A program made the position numbers and the translations under genes. A model generated the notes under the pieces. That model saw only the letters and a program-made list of their open reading frames with translations, did no database searches and was not told where the DNA came from. From an uncultured Chloroflexota bacterium (GTDB lineage Bacteria; Chloroflexota; Anaerolineae; Anaerolineales; Anaerolineaceae): 64,000 bases of DNA. Location: NCBI GenBank assembly GCA_902791025.1, contig CADATZ010000008.1, positions 62,001 to 126,000 of the forward strand, written 5' to 3'. Shown in pieces: positions 37,040 through 44,840 of the stretch. Every line of letters starts with the position of its first letter. Position 1 is the stretch's first letter.

Positions 37040-37073
37040 AAAAATGCCAACGGTTTCCGTTGGCATTTTTTTT
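37040..37073 (+). terminator. Terminator between tsf and pyrH
   Basis: AAAAATGCCAACGG (37040-37053) pairs perfectly with CCGTTGGCATTTTT (37057-37070) around a 3-nt loop, and the T-run continues to 37073. It ends 23 bp before the pyrH start, leaving little room for a separate pyrH promoter. Confidence 0.85.
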
Positions 37074-37095
37074 AATTCTAAACTGAAAGGAATCT

Positions 37096-37812
37096 ATGGC
37101 CGACATAAAATTCAAGCGTGTTTTGCTGAAACTGAGCGGAGAAGCTCTTGCACCGAAAAATGAAAACGGGATCGATCCCGCTTCTGCGAAGATGATTTCT
37201 GAGCAAATTAAATCTGTAGTGCAATTAGGCGCGAATCTTGCAATAGTAATAGGAGGAGGCAACATTTGGCGTGGAAAAGTCGGCCTTGAGTTAGGGATGG
37301 ACCGCGCAACAGCAGACTATATGGGGATGCTGGCAACGGTCATGAACTCACTCGCGCTGATGGATGCACTGGAAAATATCGGTGTAACCACAAGAGTACA
37401 AACCTCAATTGAAATGCGCGCGATTGCGGAACCATATATCCGTCGACGTGCGCTGCGTCACATTGAGAAAAACCGTGTTGTGATTTTTGCCGGGGGAACG
37501 GGCAATCCGTACTTTACGACGGATACTGCTGCAGCTCTTCGGGCTGTTGAAATTAATGCTGATCTGCTGATCAAGGCTACGAAGGTAGACGGTATTTATG
37601 ACAGCGACCCAAAGAAAAACCCGGACGCAAAGAAATTTGACCGTCTGACTTACATGGACGCGCTGAACAAACAGCTGCAGGTCATGGACGCGACTGCCAT
37701 TTCCCTCTGCATGGAAAATCACATGCCCCTGATGGTCTTGAATCTTTGGGAAGAAGGATCGCTGAAAAAGGCTTTGACGGGTGAAAAGGTCGGTACGCTG
37801 GTTGAAGCGTAA
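37096..37812 (+). CDS. pyrH: UMP kinase
   Basis: A 238-residue amino-acid-kinase-fold UMP kinase, converting UMP to UDP, the step after PyrF. The motifs LLKLSGEAL (residues 10-18), [11 protein letters not shown] and [16 protein letters not shown] are all intact, as is the [13 protein letters not shown] segment. AAAGGAA precedes the ATG. The order rpsB-tsf-pyrH is conserved in many bacteria, usually followed by frr, which is not present here. Confidence 0.97.
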   Translation: MADIKFKRVLLKLSGEALAPKNENGIDPASAKMISEQIKSVVQLGANLAIVIGGGNIWRGKVGLELGMDRATADYMGMLATVMNSLALMDALENIGVTTRVQTSIEMRAIAEPYIRRRALRHIEKNRVVIFAGGTGNPYFTTDTAAALRAVEINADLLIKATKVDGIYDSDPKKNPDAKKFDRLTYMDALNKQLQVMDATAISLCMENHMPLMVLNLWEEGSLKKALTGEKVGTLVEA

Positions 37813-37911
37813 ATGTTGTCGGTAGCCGATTCGATGAATTTTTGAAATCCCTACGATTTTCGGGGAAAAGTTTGAAAATCATCAATTTGATTGGAGAAAA
37901 GGAGTATCCTG

Positions 37912-38307
37912 ATGAAAAAATCCATTCTTATTTTGGCACTGTGCTTCGTGATGTTGTTCGCTGTTGCCGCTGTTTCTGCCCAGGACTACAAAGTCACTTA
38001 TCTCGAAAATGACTGCCTGGCTGAAGTTCCCACCGACGAAAATTCTTATCTTGCCGGTGAAGAAGTTACCGTTCTCTTTGAACCCGTCCAGTACAAAGAT
38101 TATTTGATCTTCTACGGTTGGGATATCGATGATGATGGTATCGCTGATTTCGGCTATAATTACGATAAATTTGAAATGCCGGAAGAAGATGTTGAACTGA
38201 AAGCTATCTGCATCGGCGCAGCTGGCGGTGGAAGCACCTGCAAGGGCTGCCATCTGCATGGTAACCCGGCACCGTGGGATTTCCGCACCTTTAGTTTTCC
38301 TAAATAA
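37912..38307 (+). CDS. Small secreted protein with an InlB_B/Flg_new-like repeat
   Basis: 131 residues. The signal peptide ends VSA before QDYKVTYLEND. The mature part contains one beta-grasp-like repeat of the Listeria-Bacteroides/InlB type (VTYLEND...YLAGEEVTVLF...FYGWDIDDDGIADF...FEMPEEDVELKAI), with a DIDDDG calcium-loop-like segment. Cysteines cluster near the end (CIGAAGGGSTCKGCHLHG). AAAGGAG lies 7 nt before the ATG at 37912. It is monocistronic with its own terminator. A structural or adhesive role at the surface is plausible; function unknown. Confidence 0.75.
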   Translation: MKKSILILALCFVMLFAVAAVSAQDYKVTYLENDCLAEVPTDENSYLAGEEVTVLFEPVQYKDYLIFYGWDIDDDGIADFGYNYDKFEMPEEDVELKAICIGAAGGGSTCKGCHLHGNPAPWDFRTFSFPK

Positions 38308-38317
38308 ACGATAATTT

Positions 38318-38335
38318 ATTATTCGTACGAATAAT
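38318..38335. promoter_or_regulatory. Perfect 18-bp palindrome
   Basis: ATTATTCGTACGAATAAT without spacer, just after the small secreted-protein gene and immediately before its terminator. It looks like a dimeric repressor site, but no promoter hexamers were found around it. Confidence 0.35.
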
Positions 38336-38339
38336 GGCC

Positions 38340-38368
38340 AACTGCCCGGATTCCGGGCAGTTGACTTT
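38340..38368 (+). terminator. Terminator of the small secreted-protein gene
   Basis: AACTGCCCGG (38340-38349) pairs with CCGGGCAGTT (38353-38362) around ATT, followed by GACTTTTAA. Confidence 0.75.
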
Positions 38369-38475
38369 TAATGTTCTCATGAAATAACGAATGTATTTTG
38401 TTAATAGTATAATTATTGTCGCAGAAAAAACTTGATATAGTATTCCAATGATTCACTCTTCTTTCAGGAGGCATT

Positions 38476-39657
38476 ATGATTTATCATGATTTTCAGGGTT
38501 TACAGTTATCCGCATTGGGTTTTGGTACGATGCGCTTACCATTAAATCCGGATAAAAGTATCGATGAGGCTCAGGTTTTTGAGATGACGGATTACGCCCT
38601 TGCTCATGGCGTAAATTATTTCGATACAGCCTATCCGTATCATGCCTCAAAATCTGAAATCGTGATCGGGAAAGCGCTGGCAAGGCATCCGCGCGAATCC
38701 TTTTATTTGGCGGACAAATATCCTGGACATCAGCTTGCTGAAACCTATGATCCGGCTGAAATTTTTACTGATCAGCTGCATAAATGCAAGGTGGACTACT
38801 TTGATTTCTATCTGCTTCATAACGTCTGCGAGATCTCCATTCCTGCTTATGAAGATCCAAGATGGGGAATCATCGACTACTTTCTCGAGCAGAAAGCTCA
38901 AGGGAAAATCCGCCATTTCGGTATGTCATCACATGCCTTGCCGGAAAACCTTGAGAAATTCCTTGACCGGTGGGGGCAGCATATTGAATTCTGTCAGATC
39001 CAGCTCAATTATCTTGACTGGACGCTGCAAAACGCAAAAAGAAAGTATGAAATCCTGACAGAGCGGGGAATTCCGGTTTGGGTGATGGAACCGCTGCATG
39101 GCGGACGGCTCTGCAGCCTTACAGAGAAAGATCAGGACCGTCTTACAGATTTGCGTCCTTTTGAAAGTATTCCTGCATGGGCGTTCCGTTTTCTGCAGGG
39201 TCTTCCGAACGTCGCGATGGTTTTGAGTGGGATGTCCTCTATGCAGCAGATGAAGGAAAATATCGCCACCTTTGAAACATCAAAGCCGCTGAATCGTGAA
39301 GAAATTGAAACGCTTATGGAAATTGCTGACGGGATGAAAAACGCCCTTCCCTGCACTTCCTGCCGTTATTGCTGTGACGGCTGCCCAATGGGTCTGAACA
39401 TTCCCCAGCTCATCAACGCCTTCAACGATGCCCGGCTGCATCCCACATCCTTCACGGTCCCGATGATGCTTGATTCTCTGCCGGAAGACAAACGGCCTTC
39501 TGCCTGTATCGGCTGCGGTCAATGTGCCCAAATCTGTCCGCAGAAGATCGACATCCCGAAAGCAATGGCTGAATTCACAGAATTGATGCCGAAGCTGCCC
39601 AACTGGACAAAACTCTGCGAAGAACGTGCCGCTGCGGCCAAAGCAGCAAAAGGATAA
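38476..39657 (+). CDS. Aldo/keto reductase with C-terminal 4Fe-4S domain
   Basis: 393 residues. The AKR barrel (1-280) has GFGTMRLPLN, VNYFDTAYPYH with the catalytic Asp-Tyr, the Lys of LADKYPG and the His of LLHNV. Residues 290-393 form a ferredoxin-like domain with cysteines 293, 296, 299, 300 and 303 and then 344, 347, 350 and 354 (CIGCGQCAQICP). This group is widespread in anaerobes and probably reduces a carbonyl substrate using ferredoxin-type electrons. AGGAGG stands 4-5 nt before the ATG. It is monocistronic. Confidence 0.9.
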   Translation: MIYHDFQGLQLSALGFGTMRLPLNPDKSIDEAQVFEMTDYALAHGVNYFDTAYPYHASKSEIVIGKALARHPRESFYLADKYPGHQLAETYDPAEIFTDQLHKCKVDYFDFYLLHNVCEISIPAYEDPRWGIIDYFLEQKAQGKIRHFGMSSHALPENLEKFLDRWGQHIEFCQIQLNYLDWTLQNAKRKYEILTERGIPVWVMEPLHGGRLCSLTEKDQDRLTDLRPFESIPAWAFRFLQGLPNVAMVLSGMSSMQQMKENIATFETSKPLNREEIETLMEIADGMKNALPCTSCRYCCDGCPMGLNIPQLINAFNDARLHPTSFTVPMMLDSLPEDKRPSACIGCGQCAQICPQKIDIPKAMAEFTELMPKLPNWTKLCEERAAAAKAAKG

Positions 39658-39664
39658 CCAACGA

Positions 39665-39774
39665 GCACCGGGCCGGCTATGCCTGCTCTGTAAGGAATGA
39701 TCTTCGCTCAATTAGGTTCAGAGCAGGAGCTTTGCCCGCGCAGCCGGCACAGATGACCGGCCATCGAGCTGCGT
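39665..39774. repeat. Family B palindromic element, copy 2, with core C inserted
   Basis: The outer arms (GCACCGGGCCGGC ... ACCGGCCATCGAGCTGCG) belong to family B. The middle, 39682-39736, is a 55-bp core starting CCTGCTCTGTAAGG and ending GCAGGAGCTTTGCC, which recurs at 40737-40791. This copy is therefore about 50 bp longer than the two other family B elements. Confidence 0.75.
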
Positions 39775-39789
39775 CATAACGAGGTTAAT

Positions 39790-40608
39790 ATGAACATAAA
39801 TTGGACTGACTTAGGAACAATTCTCCAGGCCCAGGGGATGAAACTCCTCAGCGGCCTGGTGGTGCTGGTTATCGGATTTATTATTGTCCATTGGATCCAA
39901 AAGCTCTCCGGACGCTACCTGAAAAAGATCAAAGTCGAACCGACGATTGGTTCCTTCCTGAATAACGTGATTCGGCTGGTCCTTTACCTGATCGTGATCC
40001 TGACCGCAGCCAATGTTGTTGGGATCCCGCTGACTTCGATCATCACGCTGATCGGTACCGCAGGTGTAGCGGTCTCGCTGGCACTGCAGGGCGCGCTGGG
40101 AAATCTGGTCGGCGGTGTCATGCTGCTTGTTCTGAAGCCGATCAGGGTTGGCGAGTATGTCAAGATCAATGATGCCAACAGTTCCATTGAAGGAACCGTC
40201 CGAGCGATCGGTGCCTTTTACACAGAGCTCACGATGCCCGATAATCGCCGTCTTTCCATTCCTAACAGCAGTTTGACCAATACCCCGATCGTCAATTTCT
40301 CGCGGGAAGGGACACGCCGTCAGGACCTCAATTTTGCAGTCAGTTATGACGCGGATATTGACGAGGTATTTGCCGTGCTGAAAAACCTTGCTGAAAATGA
40401 TAAACGTATTTTCCGTGACCCGGCTCCGGCGGTTTACCTTTCTGAATATGGCGACAGCAGCCTGGTTTTCATCCTGCGGATCTGGTGCAGCAGTGCGGAC
40501 TACTGGGATATACGCTATGCCCTGCTGGAAAAGGGAAAACGCGCCCTGGACAAAGCCGGCATCGAGATACCCTATCCGCAGCTGGATGTTCATATTGTAA
40601 ATGATTAG
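39790..40608 (+). CDS. Small-conductance mechanosensitive channel, MscS family
   Basis: 272 residues with three N-terminal helices; the pore helix TM3 is GVAVSLALQGALGNLVGGVML, cited here as GVAVSLALQGALGNLVGG (about residues 93-110), followed by the beta domain (VGEYVKIND) and a C-terminal alpha/beta domain. It opens on membrane tension and releases solutes during osmotic downshift. The length is typical of E. coli MscS (286). The start ATG has GAGGTT nearby. It sits alone between two repeat-filled spacers. Confidence 0.93.
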   Translation: MNINWTDLGTILQAQGMKLLSGLVVLVIGFIIVHWIQKLSGRYLKKIKVEPTIGSFLNNVIRLVLYLIVILTAANVVGIPLTSIITLIGTAGVAVSLALQGALGNLVGGVMLLVLKPIRVGEYVKINDANSSIEGTVRAIGAFYTELTMPDNRRLSIPNSSLTNTPIVNFSREGTRRQDLNFAVSYDADIDEVFAVLKNLAENDKRIFRDPAPAVYLSEYGDSSLVFILRIWCSSADYWDIRYALLEKGKRALDKAGIEIPYPQLDVHIVND

Positions 40609-40636
40609 GCAGTCTATAAAGATTAAAATATAATTG

Positions 40637-40866
40637 GTTACTGTTCACGGAGCAGCCAGAATACTGAGGAATTATCTCGTGTGACCCGATAGGGTCACGG
40701 GGACGTTTCCTGCATGTCCCGCAGCGAAGCAAGGGACCTGCTCTGTAAGGTGCGAGCTTCGCTCGATTGGATTCAGAGCAGGAGCTTCGCCTCTGCTTCG
40801 CGACGGGGCACATGAGATACGTCCCCGTTTCCCACTCAGCACTCTGGCTAAGGCGTGAATAGTAAC
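40637..40866. repeat. 230-bp imperfect palindrome (MITE-like), containing core C
   Basis: Ends GTTACTGTTCACG (40637-40649) and CGTGAATAGTAAC (40854-40866) match at 12 of 13 positions when inverted. Inner arms AGCCAGAATACTGAG and CTCAGCACTCTGGCT, then GGGGACGT and ACGTCCCC, continue the dyad. Core C (40737-40791) forms the tip. No reading frame of note is inside. This explains most of the 380-bp gap between the MscS and dipeptidase genes. Confidence 0.75.
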
Positions 40867-40989
40867 TTTTAATTTACCATATCACGGAGTACACTTTGTG
40901 TGCAGACTGCTCCCGCAGCAAAAAATTGGCCAAGTGGGCTCTGGATTGAATAGGTATTATTTTTGATAATCGAAAGGAATAGAAAACAA

Positions 40990-42462
40990 ATGTCTTGTAC
41001 AACAATTTTAGTCGGAAAAAAAGCCAGTAATGACGGCTCAACGATGATCGCCCGCACGGATGACGGGCATTTTGACGTAAAAAAGATGATCGTGGTAGAG
41101 CCGAAAAAACAGCCGCGGAAATATAAGAGCGTACTTTCCCATGTGGAAATTGAACTCCCCGACAACCCGATGCGGTATACCTCCTGCCCGAGTGTGGACC
41201 CGAAAAAGGGTGTATGGCCGGCAACCGGTATCAATGAAGCCAATGTCGGCATGACAGCTACAGAAACCATCACATCCAATCCACGGGTGCTGGCTGCGGA
41301 TCCTCTGGTGGAGCTGAAGGAGGCCAAAGGCAGAAACAAAGAGGTCCCCGGAGGGATCGGTGAGGAAGATATCGTCCTTCTGGTGCTGCCATATATCCAC
41401 TCAGCCCGTGAAGGCGTTCTGCGGTTGGGTTCTCTGCTGGAGCAGTACGGCACTTATGAGATGAACGGAATTGCCTTCAATGACGAAAATGAAGTCTGGT
41501 GGCTGGAAACCATCGGCGGTCATCACTGGATCGCCCGCCGTGTCCCGGATGACAGGGTCGTGATCAATCCCAACCAGTTCGGTACAGATGATTTTGATTT
41601 CAATGACGCGTTTGGCGAAAAGAAGGCCCATCTCTGCTCTGAGGATATGCGTGAATTCATCACAGAAAATCACTTGGACCTCAACAATCCGGCAAAAAAT
41701 GAATTTTATCACAATCTTCGCGATATTTTCGGCTCTCATACCGATATGGATCACATCTATAACACCCCGCGAGCCTGGTTCATGGCCCGTTATCTGCTGC
41801 CGCATACATACAACTGGGATGGTGAAAATGCGGACTTTACGCCGGAAAGTGACAATATCCCCTGGTCTATGGTTCCGGACCGGAAAGTTGCGGCTGAGGA
41901 TGTGAAATACATGCTTTCCTCACACTATCAGGGTACGCCTTATGATCCCTATGCCAAACATGACAGCGGAAAGCGCGGCATTTACCGCCCGATCGGCATC
42001 AACCGTACCGGTGTGACCTCTATCTGCCAGATCCGCGGTGATGTGCCGGATGCGATCAAGGGTATTGAATGGATCTGTTTCGGTTCGACCACCTTCAGTG
42101 CCATGCTGCCGGTCTATACCAACGTCTCCCGGCTGCCGCGTTACCTGAGCGATGTCACTCTGGACACTTCCACGGAAAACTTCTACTGGGGCAGCCGCCT
42201 GATCGGCGCGCTTACCGATCCCTGGTTTGGCAGCAGCATCCAGAATATTGAACGCTATCACAATGCTATTACCGTCAAAGGCCGTCAGCTGATCCTTGAT
42301 TATGACCGGAAGATGATCGAAGCCAATGATTTCAGCCTGATGGAAGAAGCCAACCGGAAGCTCTGCGACATGGCGAAGGAACAGACCATCCAGACCCTGA
42401 ATAAGGTTCTGCTTGAAGCCAGCACGCATATGAAAAACGGATATAACCGTGCGGATAATTAA
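40990..42462 (+). CDS. C69-family dipeptidase
   Basis: 490 residues of the PepD/U34 family of N-terminal-nucleophile hydrolases. The nucleophile is Cys3 in MSCTTILVGKKASNDGSTMIARTDD, quoted here only to ILVGKKASNDGS; the first two residues are presumably removed on maturation. Downstream features include ARVPDDRVVINPNQFG and GVTSICQIRGD. Such enzymes split a broad range of dipeptides. There is no signal peptide, so it should work on peptides inside the cell. AAAGGAA lies about 10 nt upstream of the ATG at 40990. Confidence 0.92.
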   Translation: MSCTTILVGKKASNDGSTMIARTDDGHFDVKKMIVVEPKKQPRKYKSVLSHVEIELPDNPMRYTSCPSVDPKKGVWPATGINEANVGMTATETITSNPRVLAADPLVELKEAKGRNKEVPGGIGEEDIVLLVLPYIHSAREGVLRLGSLLEQYGTYEMNGIAFNDENEVWWLETIGGHHWIARRVPDDRVVINPNQFGTDDFDFNDAFGEKKAHLCSEDMREFITENHLDLNNPAKNEFYHNLRDIFGSHTDMDHIYNTPRAWFMARYLLPHTYNWDGENADFTPESDNIPWSMVPDRKVAAEDVKYMLSSHYQGTPYDPYAKHDSGKRGIYRPIGINRTGVTSICQIRGDVPDAIKGIEWICFGSTTFSAMLPVYTNVSRLPRYLSDVTLDTSTENFYWGSRLIGALTDPWFGSSIQNIERYHNAITVKGRQLILDYDRKMIEANDFSLMEEANRKLCDMAKEQTIQTLNKVLLEASTHMKNGYNRADN

Positions 42463-42477
42463 TTAAAAGTTTAAAGG

Positions 42478-42578
42478 TATCTATTCAGAATGGAGCACTT
42501 AGGGACTGGCATCTTGTGTCGCGAAGCCGACACAAGCGTGCCTGTCACCATGTGCAGCACTGCGGATTCCGAATAGAC
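42478..42578. repeat. Family A palindromic element, copy 4
   Basis: TATCTATTCAG at the left end, GAATAGACA at the right, with the core GCACTTAGGGACTGGCATC ... GTGCCTGTCACCATGTGC between. It lies just downstream of the dipeptidase gene. Confidence 0.85.
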
Positions 42579-42659
42579 ACGTTCAAAGTTCAAATACAAC
42601 ACATGAAGTACAGTTCTGATGCTGCCAGGCTGCTGGTACAGCAGAACTGTACCAGTATC

Positions 42660-42815
42660 CTGAGGAGTAATGAGTAAATTCATTTTTGTAATCACAGCAT
42701 TATTAACCGGGATCATACTATTAAAATTCAATACATCTATTATTTTTTCATCAACAACTATACGGGAAAAGTCAACATCATTTTTCATAAGTGTAAAGAA
42801 ATATTTTTTGCTGCT
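42660..42815 (-). pseudogene. Remnant of a ToxN/AbiQ-type endoribonuclease toxin
   Basis: The minus strand is open from a stop at about 42818 and reads SSKKYFFTLMKNDVDFSRIV then LNFNSMIPVNNAVI. As I remember the family, the middle of ToxN/AbiQ toxins has LSSPK..H..MKN.+DF..I and LGVINFNNMIPV, in this order and at this spacing. The N-terminal 50-60 residues, including the usual start, and the C-terminal third are missing; a 11-bp-stem hairpin (42608-42652) and a family A element follow. It stands where the toxin gene of a type III system belongs, behind a promoter, tandem repeats and a hairpin. Assignment is from motif memory and is tentative. Confidence 0.45.
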
Positions 42816-42835
42816 TCATAATGCTCATTAAATAC

Positions 42836-42960
42836 GAGGCTGCAAATAGGTTCAGCCTCTGATGGTTTCCACTTACGGTAGGATTCACCGCTTTTATAGT
42901 TCCCACTCACAGTAGGGTTCACTGCATAATCATATTATAGTGAAAAAAACTCTTTATCAA
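42836..42960 (-). ncRNA. Candidate type III antitoxin RNA (tandem repeats with promoter and hairpin)
   Basis: On the minus strand TTGATA (42955-42960) and TATAAT (42934-42939) are 15 bp apart. The expected transcript start coincides with the first repeat unit. Two units of about 34 nt (42925-42892 and 42891-42861) begin GCAGTGAACCCTACTGTGAG and GCGGTGAATCCTACCGTAAG; over 27 nt they match at 22 positions, and all five differences are transitions. A hairpin GAGGCTG/CAGCCTC (42836-42842 with 42853-42859) follows with a poor T-run, as in leaky ToxI terminators. The toxin remnant begins about 20 nt later. Confidence 0.5.
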
Positions 42961-42969
42961 GCATGACTT

Positions 42970-43428
42970 TTATGATTCAAATTGATGTGAAACTAAACTA
43001 CCCTCTGTATCGTAGACCAATTTGAGAGAAAAGACTTCATTTTTGGTTTGAAGGAATGGGAGAAATATCCTGTCTCCTTCCCATAAGGGCAGGGAGAGAA
43101 CATCCTGAATGGGGACCCATTGCAGAACGCCCTCTTCACAGGCTGGAAGCTCTTCTTTTTCTGTTTTTGCTGTATAAAGAAAGGTCAGCTCATTACCCCA
43201 GGCGGGGAGGATAAATGTGATGATCCCGCGCAGCCGCAGATCTGTCAGCTCCATACCTGCCTCTTCCCGGCATTCCCGGCGGATACACTCATCCGGAGAT
43301 TCATTTTCCTCCAGATGACCGCCGATGCCGATCCATTTCCCGGCATTTTCGTCCTGATCCTTTTTCACGCGGTGCATCATCAGCCACCGTCCGTCTTTTT
43401 CAATATAACATAAAGTCGTCAATCGCAT
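42970..43428 (-). CDS. Nudix hydrolase, MutT-like
   Basis: 152 residues. The Nudix box GHLEENESPDECIRRECREE with AGM following fits GX5EX7REUXEEXGU exactly (residues 37-59). It is the 8-oxo-dGTP diphosphatase (MutT/YtkD-like) group by overall pattern (MRLTTLCYIEKDGRWLMMHR at the start), so it may sanitise oxidised nucleotides. It follows the NudC gene by about 20 bp on the same strand and is probably cotranscribed with it. Confidence 0.9.
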   Translation of the reverse strand: MRLTTLCYIEKDGRWLMMHRVKKDQDENAGKWIGIGGHLEENESPDECIRRECREEAGMELTDLRLRGIITFILPAWGNELTFLYTAKTEKEELPACEEGVLQWVPIQDVLSLPLWEGDRIFLPFLQTKNEVFSLKLVYDTEGSLVSHQFES

Positions 43429-43447
43429 ATTATTCAGACCTTAACTC

Positions 43448-44275
43448 TTAGAGACGGTTTTCTTTAAACATCATCATCATTTCATTCGTAAGACTGAGGG
43501 AATCCGGCTGAAGTTCGATATCCTGCCGTTCCACCCACTCGGCATATTTCAGTTCCGTATTATCGCGGTGGATCGTGTCATCTCCATCCACATCGCAGTA
43601 AAACCCCATCAGGATATCCGCGGCAATTCCCCAGGGCTGGGACTTGTAATAGCGGATGTTTTTGACTTTCAGACCGGCTTCCTCCATTACTTCCCGCTGA
43701 ACCGTCTCCTCCATCGTTTCACCGATTTCGGTAAAACCGGCAATCAGGGCATTGTAGGCATAGGTACGATTATATTTTGTCAGCAGCAGTCTGTCACCAT
43801 TTGTCACACCGACGATAACGGCGGGATTGATGCGCGGGTAGATCTTATTTCCGCATTTGGGGCAGACCATGGCCCGTTCTGTTTTATCGAACTCCGTCTT
43901 TTCACCGCAGGTCCCGCAAAACCGGCTGCTCTGATACCATTTGGCAAGATGCCAGGCGGTATAGATGATGAAAATATCCAAATTCCCCTGCTTTTTCATA
44001 CTTCGCAGTTCCTGCGTGTTGTACCATTCGTAACCATCGGGAAGGGTCTGTGCATCCATTATCAGGAAAAATTTATCTTCACCGAGCGAAAACAGATAAA
44101 CAGATTCGCTACCTCCCAAAAATTCACCCCATTTCGGGAATACAAGCTTCTGATCCTTTTCACTGTAGTGAACATAGAATTTGTTGTCATGGAAGCAGAT
44201 GATGTGATCTGATGCTCCGGGCGTGAGGGGTTCATAGTGATTGTTGTAATGTACCGGATGAATGTCCTGGATCAT
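43448..44275 (-). CDS. nudC: NAD+ diphosphatase / Nudix enzyme with zinc ribbon
   Basis: 275 residues. An N-terminal substrate-side domain is followed by a zinc ribbon with Cys120, Cys123, Cys138 and Cys141 and then the Nudix box GFTEIGETMEETVQREVMEE (residues 180-199, with AGL next). After it the NudC hallmark SQPWPFP appears as SQPWGIA at 212-218, a deviation at the last residues but with SQPW kept. NudC cuts NADH/NAD and removes NAD caps from RNA. It is upstream of, and same-strand with, the MutT-like gene; the secreted-protein gene starts the group. Confidence 0.88.
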   Translation of the reverse strand: MIQDIHPVHYNNHYEPLTPGASDHIICFHDNKFYVHYSEKDQKLVFPKWGEFLGGSESVYLFSLGEDKFFLIMDAQTLPDGYEWYNTQELRSMKKQGNLDIFIIYTAWHLAKWYQSSRFCGTCGEKTEFDKTERAMVCPKCGNKIYPRINPAVIVGVTNGDRLLLTKYNRTYAYNALIAGFTEIGETMEETVQREVMEEAGLKVKNIRYYKSQPWGIAADILMGFYCDVDGDDTIHRDNTELKYAEWVERQDIELQPDSLSLTNEMMMMFKENRL

Positions 44276-44286
44276 AGAAAAACTCC

Positions 44287-44829
44287 TTACCGCATATAAC
44301 CGTTATAGTATTCTGCAAGAAAAAATGATCCGTTACCGGGCTTATATGGCTGGAACCAGGCGATCATGGTCGTATCTTCCCTGCTGAAATAAAGCGGGAC
44401 AACTCCTTCGTAGTGAAATTCATCATCCGCATCGTGGAAGGGTGTCAGGCCATCGATCCAGAGTGCCCTGAAAAGCGACTGGATCTGTTCAGCGGATTGT
44501 ACATCAGCCGTTACGGAAACTTTCCATAAATTGTCATGATGCTCTTCGTAATCGTCCATGAAGTAATTAATATAAATATTATCGTCTCTGTCAGTGTTGA
44601 ATCTGCTGGTACAGGCCAATTGATCCCCATAATCCCTGCATTTGAAATCCGGGAAGATACTCATAATGCGAAAAACCTCTTCTTTCGGTTTGTTCCAAAG
44701 AAGAGGAAAGCTGTTGGAGATATATTCCAGCTGCGGACCGGCGTAGTTGGCAAAATCCGCAAAGCTTAAGGAAAATTTAGAAAGACTCAACAAGAGTACA
44801 GCTATGAGTAACATTAAAGATTTCTTCAT
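44287..44829 (-). CDS. Secreted protein of unknown function
   Basis: 180 residues with a signal peptide (MKKSLMLLIAVLLLSLSKFS, cleavage probably after LSFA). The mature part has two cysteines (FKCRDYGDQLACTS) that could form a disulfide, and no family I recognise. AAGGAG lies 6 nt before the ATG at 44829; an in-frame opening 12 codons longer is not supported. It lies 11 bp after the zinc-ribbon membrane-protein gene and 11 bp before nudC, so it is probably part of one transcript. Confidence 0.7.
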   Translation of the reverse strand: MKKSLMLLIAVLLLSLSKFSLSFADFANYAGPQLEYISNSFPLLWNKPKEEVFRIMSIFPDFKCRDYGDQLACTSRFNTDRDDNIYINYFMDDYEEHHDNLWKVSVTADVQSAEQIQSLFRALWIDGLTPFHDADDEFHYEGVVPLYFSREDTTMIAWFQPYKPGNGSFFLAEYYNGYMR

Positions 44830-44840
44830 GAAGTTCTCCT

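Noticed and set aside
40869..41453. Minus-strand open frame of about 190 codons over the dipeptidase 5' region
   Set aside because: It lies opposite a clear C69 dipeptidase and its translation has low-complexity serine-rich character typical of antisense frames.
42471..42659. Continuation of the toxin remnant frame through the family A element
   Set aside because: After NNAVITKMN the translation no longer resembles the toxin and the rest is the repeat and a separate hairpin read through by chance.
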